Assembly: GCA_030671465.1 (NCBI GenBank) | Contig: DAOVIP010000113.1 | Coordinates: forward strand, 1 to 6,668 | Origin: Candidatus Aminicenantota bacterium | GTDB taxonomy: Bacteria; Acidobacteriota; Aminicenantia; UBA2199 | Reading direction: 5' to 3' | DNA length: 6,668 bases | In this document: positions 5,868 to 6,668 of the stretch, piece by piece | Layout: the number at the start of each line of letters is the position of its first letter | Numbering within the stretch: the first letter of the stretch is position 1 | Notes under the pieces: model-generated | Told to the model about the DNA's origin: nothing | Database searches by the model: none | The model's input: the letters and a program-made list of their open reading frames with translations, nothing else | Made by a program: the position numbers and the translations under genes

Positions 5868-6668
5868 ATCAGAAATTCATTCGGAATATCTTTTATTCTG
5901 GAGATATCCAGGATCTTATTTTTTATATCAAAACCGTTTTTGCATTTCACCTTACAAGAATTACATTCTGTACAGGGGATATGGTTTAAATCTATTGGTT
6001 GTAGTGTTTCTTTGGCCAGGGAAAGATTTTTATACCCGTAAGCATACATAAAACTGCGCATAAGGGTAGGAATGTTCAGGTTTTTCTGGCATTGAGGGAT
6101 ACACTGTTCACATTGCTCACAATACAAGCCTGTTAAGGCTAGGGTTTGATCAATTTTCAGATCAGCTTTTTCCTCAGATGTGAGTGTCAGATCCTCCATA
6201 ACCGAAATATCTGTTTCCAGTTGATCAAATGTTGTGAATCCTGGAATTGAAGTGTGAATATTTTCATTCTGCAGTGCCCACTTTAGGGCAGCTTTCATAT
6301 TAATGGGTTGGGTTCTGAGTTTATCCCAGTAAACCCCAGCCTGGGTTTTCATGGCCACAATTCCCAGGCCTGCACTGGCAGCATTGGCGATGGCCTCTTT
6401 TAATCCCAAACTGTTTCTCTGACGGAAATTATAGGCGGTTAAGATGACCTCATAAACTTTACTTTCAAGAGCCGCATTTATGACTTCGGGCTCATTTCGA
6501 TGGGTGGAAATCCCGATAAACCTGATTTTTCCATCTTTTTTAAGTTTTTGCATGGCCTTTAATACCATTTCGTTCAAGGCATCCTCTTTGGATTTGGCAC
6601 TGTGCAGGTAAAGGATATCGACATAATCCAGTCTCAACCGTTTCAGGCTGATGTCCACTTTTTCAATA
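5864..6668 (-). CDS. Aldo/keto reductase with C-terminal double iron-sulfur motif (N-terminus outside window)
   Basis: The frame is open to the window edge, so the protein is cut at its N-terminus; about 267 residues are visible. The GTG at 6658 is an internal valine ('IEKVDISLKRL') and is not the start. The visible part holds the second half of an AKR TIM barrel: 'LRLDYVDILYLHSA' with the conserved active-site histidine, 'KIRFIGIST', 'GLGIVAMKT' and 'SIPGFTT' with the cofactor-binding loop. The catalytic Asp, Tyr and Lys lie beyond the edge. Counting from 6658, the C-terminus has CxxCxxCxxxC at C180/C183/C186/C190 and a second CxxCxxCxxxC at C229/C232/C235/C239, predicting two [4Fe-4S] clusters as in ferredoxin-type AKR fusions. 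It likely catalyses NAD(P)H-linked or ferredoxin-linked reduction of an unknown carbonyl compound. A twin-arginine signal is common in relatives but cannot be checked here. It lies 61 bp upstream of the PAP2 gene. Confidence 0.9.
   Translation of the reverse strand, partial: IEKVDISLKRLRLDYVDILYLHSAKSKEDALNEMVLKAMQKLKKDGKIRFIGISTHRNEPEVINAALESKVYEVILTAYNFRQRNSLGLKEAIANAASAGLGIVAMKTQAGVYWDKLRTQPINMKAALKWALQNENIHTSIPGFTTFDQLETDISVMEDLTLTSEEKADLKIDQTLALTGLYCEQCEQCIPQCQKNLNIPTLMRSFMYAYGYKNLSLAKETLQPIDLNHIPCTECNSCKVKCKNGFDIKNKILDISRIKDIPNEFLI

Overview
The window looks like chromosomal DNA from an uncultured, probably Gram-negative-type bacterium. It carries Shine-Dalgarno-led genes, an ECF sigma factor, two signal-peptide proteins and a polytopic lipid phosphatase, and has no phage, IS, CRISPR, tRNA or rRNA signal. 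The mix of a TolB-like six-bladed propeller, ECF sigma, secreted M20 dipeptidase, PAP2 phosphatase and Fe-S aldo/keto reductase is reminiscent of Candidatus Aminicenantes or related Acidobacteriota-like lineages. That is an impression from gene content and is not demonstrated here.

Left part (1-2052, plus strand): a compact run of four genes. The 3' end of a propeller-like protein is followed by an ECF sigma-70 factor. The sigma gene overlaps by 11 bp a gene for a single-pass membrane protein with anti-sigma-like topology. That gene overlaps by 8 bp a gene for a small exported protein ending in six prolines and a Lys-rich tail. The overlaps argue for one transcript and translational coupling, so the set is plausibly a surface-signalling module: sigma factor, membrane regulator and exported partner. 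The exported gene ends over a C8 tract where a one-base change would swap a basic tail for an acidic one.

Right part (2148-6668, minus strand, convergent with the left part): read in the direction of transcription, the genes are a partial aldo/keto reductase with two four-cysteine iron-sulfur motifs, a PAP2 phosphatase with a good sigma70-type promoter overlapping the reductase stop codon, a secreted M20-family metallopeptidase with its own putative promoter, and a class I SAM-dependent methyltransferase. The genes look largely independently transcribed. They suggest housekeeping or scavenging roles (redox, lipid phosphate, peptide turnover) and no single pathway.

The most notable points are: the methyltransferase appears to start at a non-canonical ATC placed ideally behind a perfect AGGAGG; the poly-C tract at the end of the exported protein; a long hairpin between the peptidase and methyltransferase genes that pairs better as plus-strand RNA than in the direction of its flanking genes; and inverted repeats overlapping the -35 boxes of both putative minus-strand promoters.
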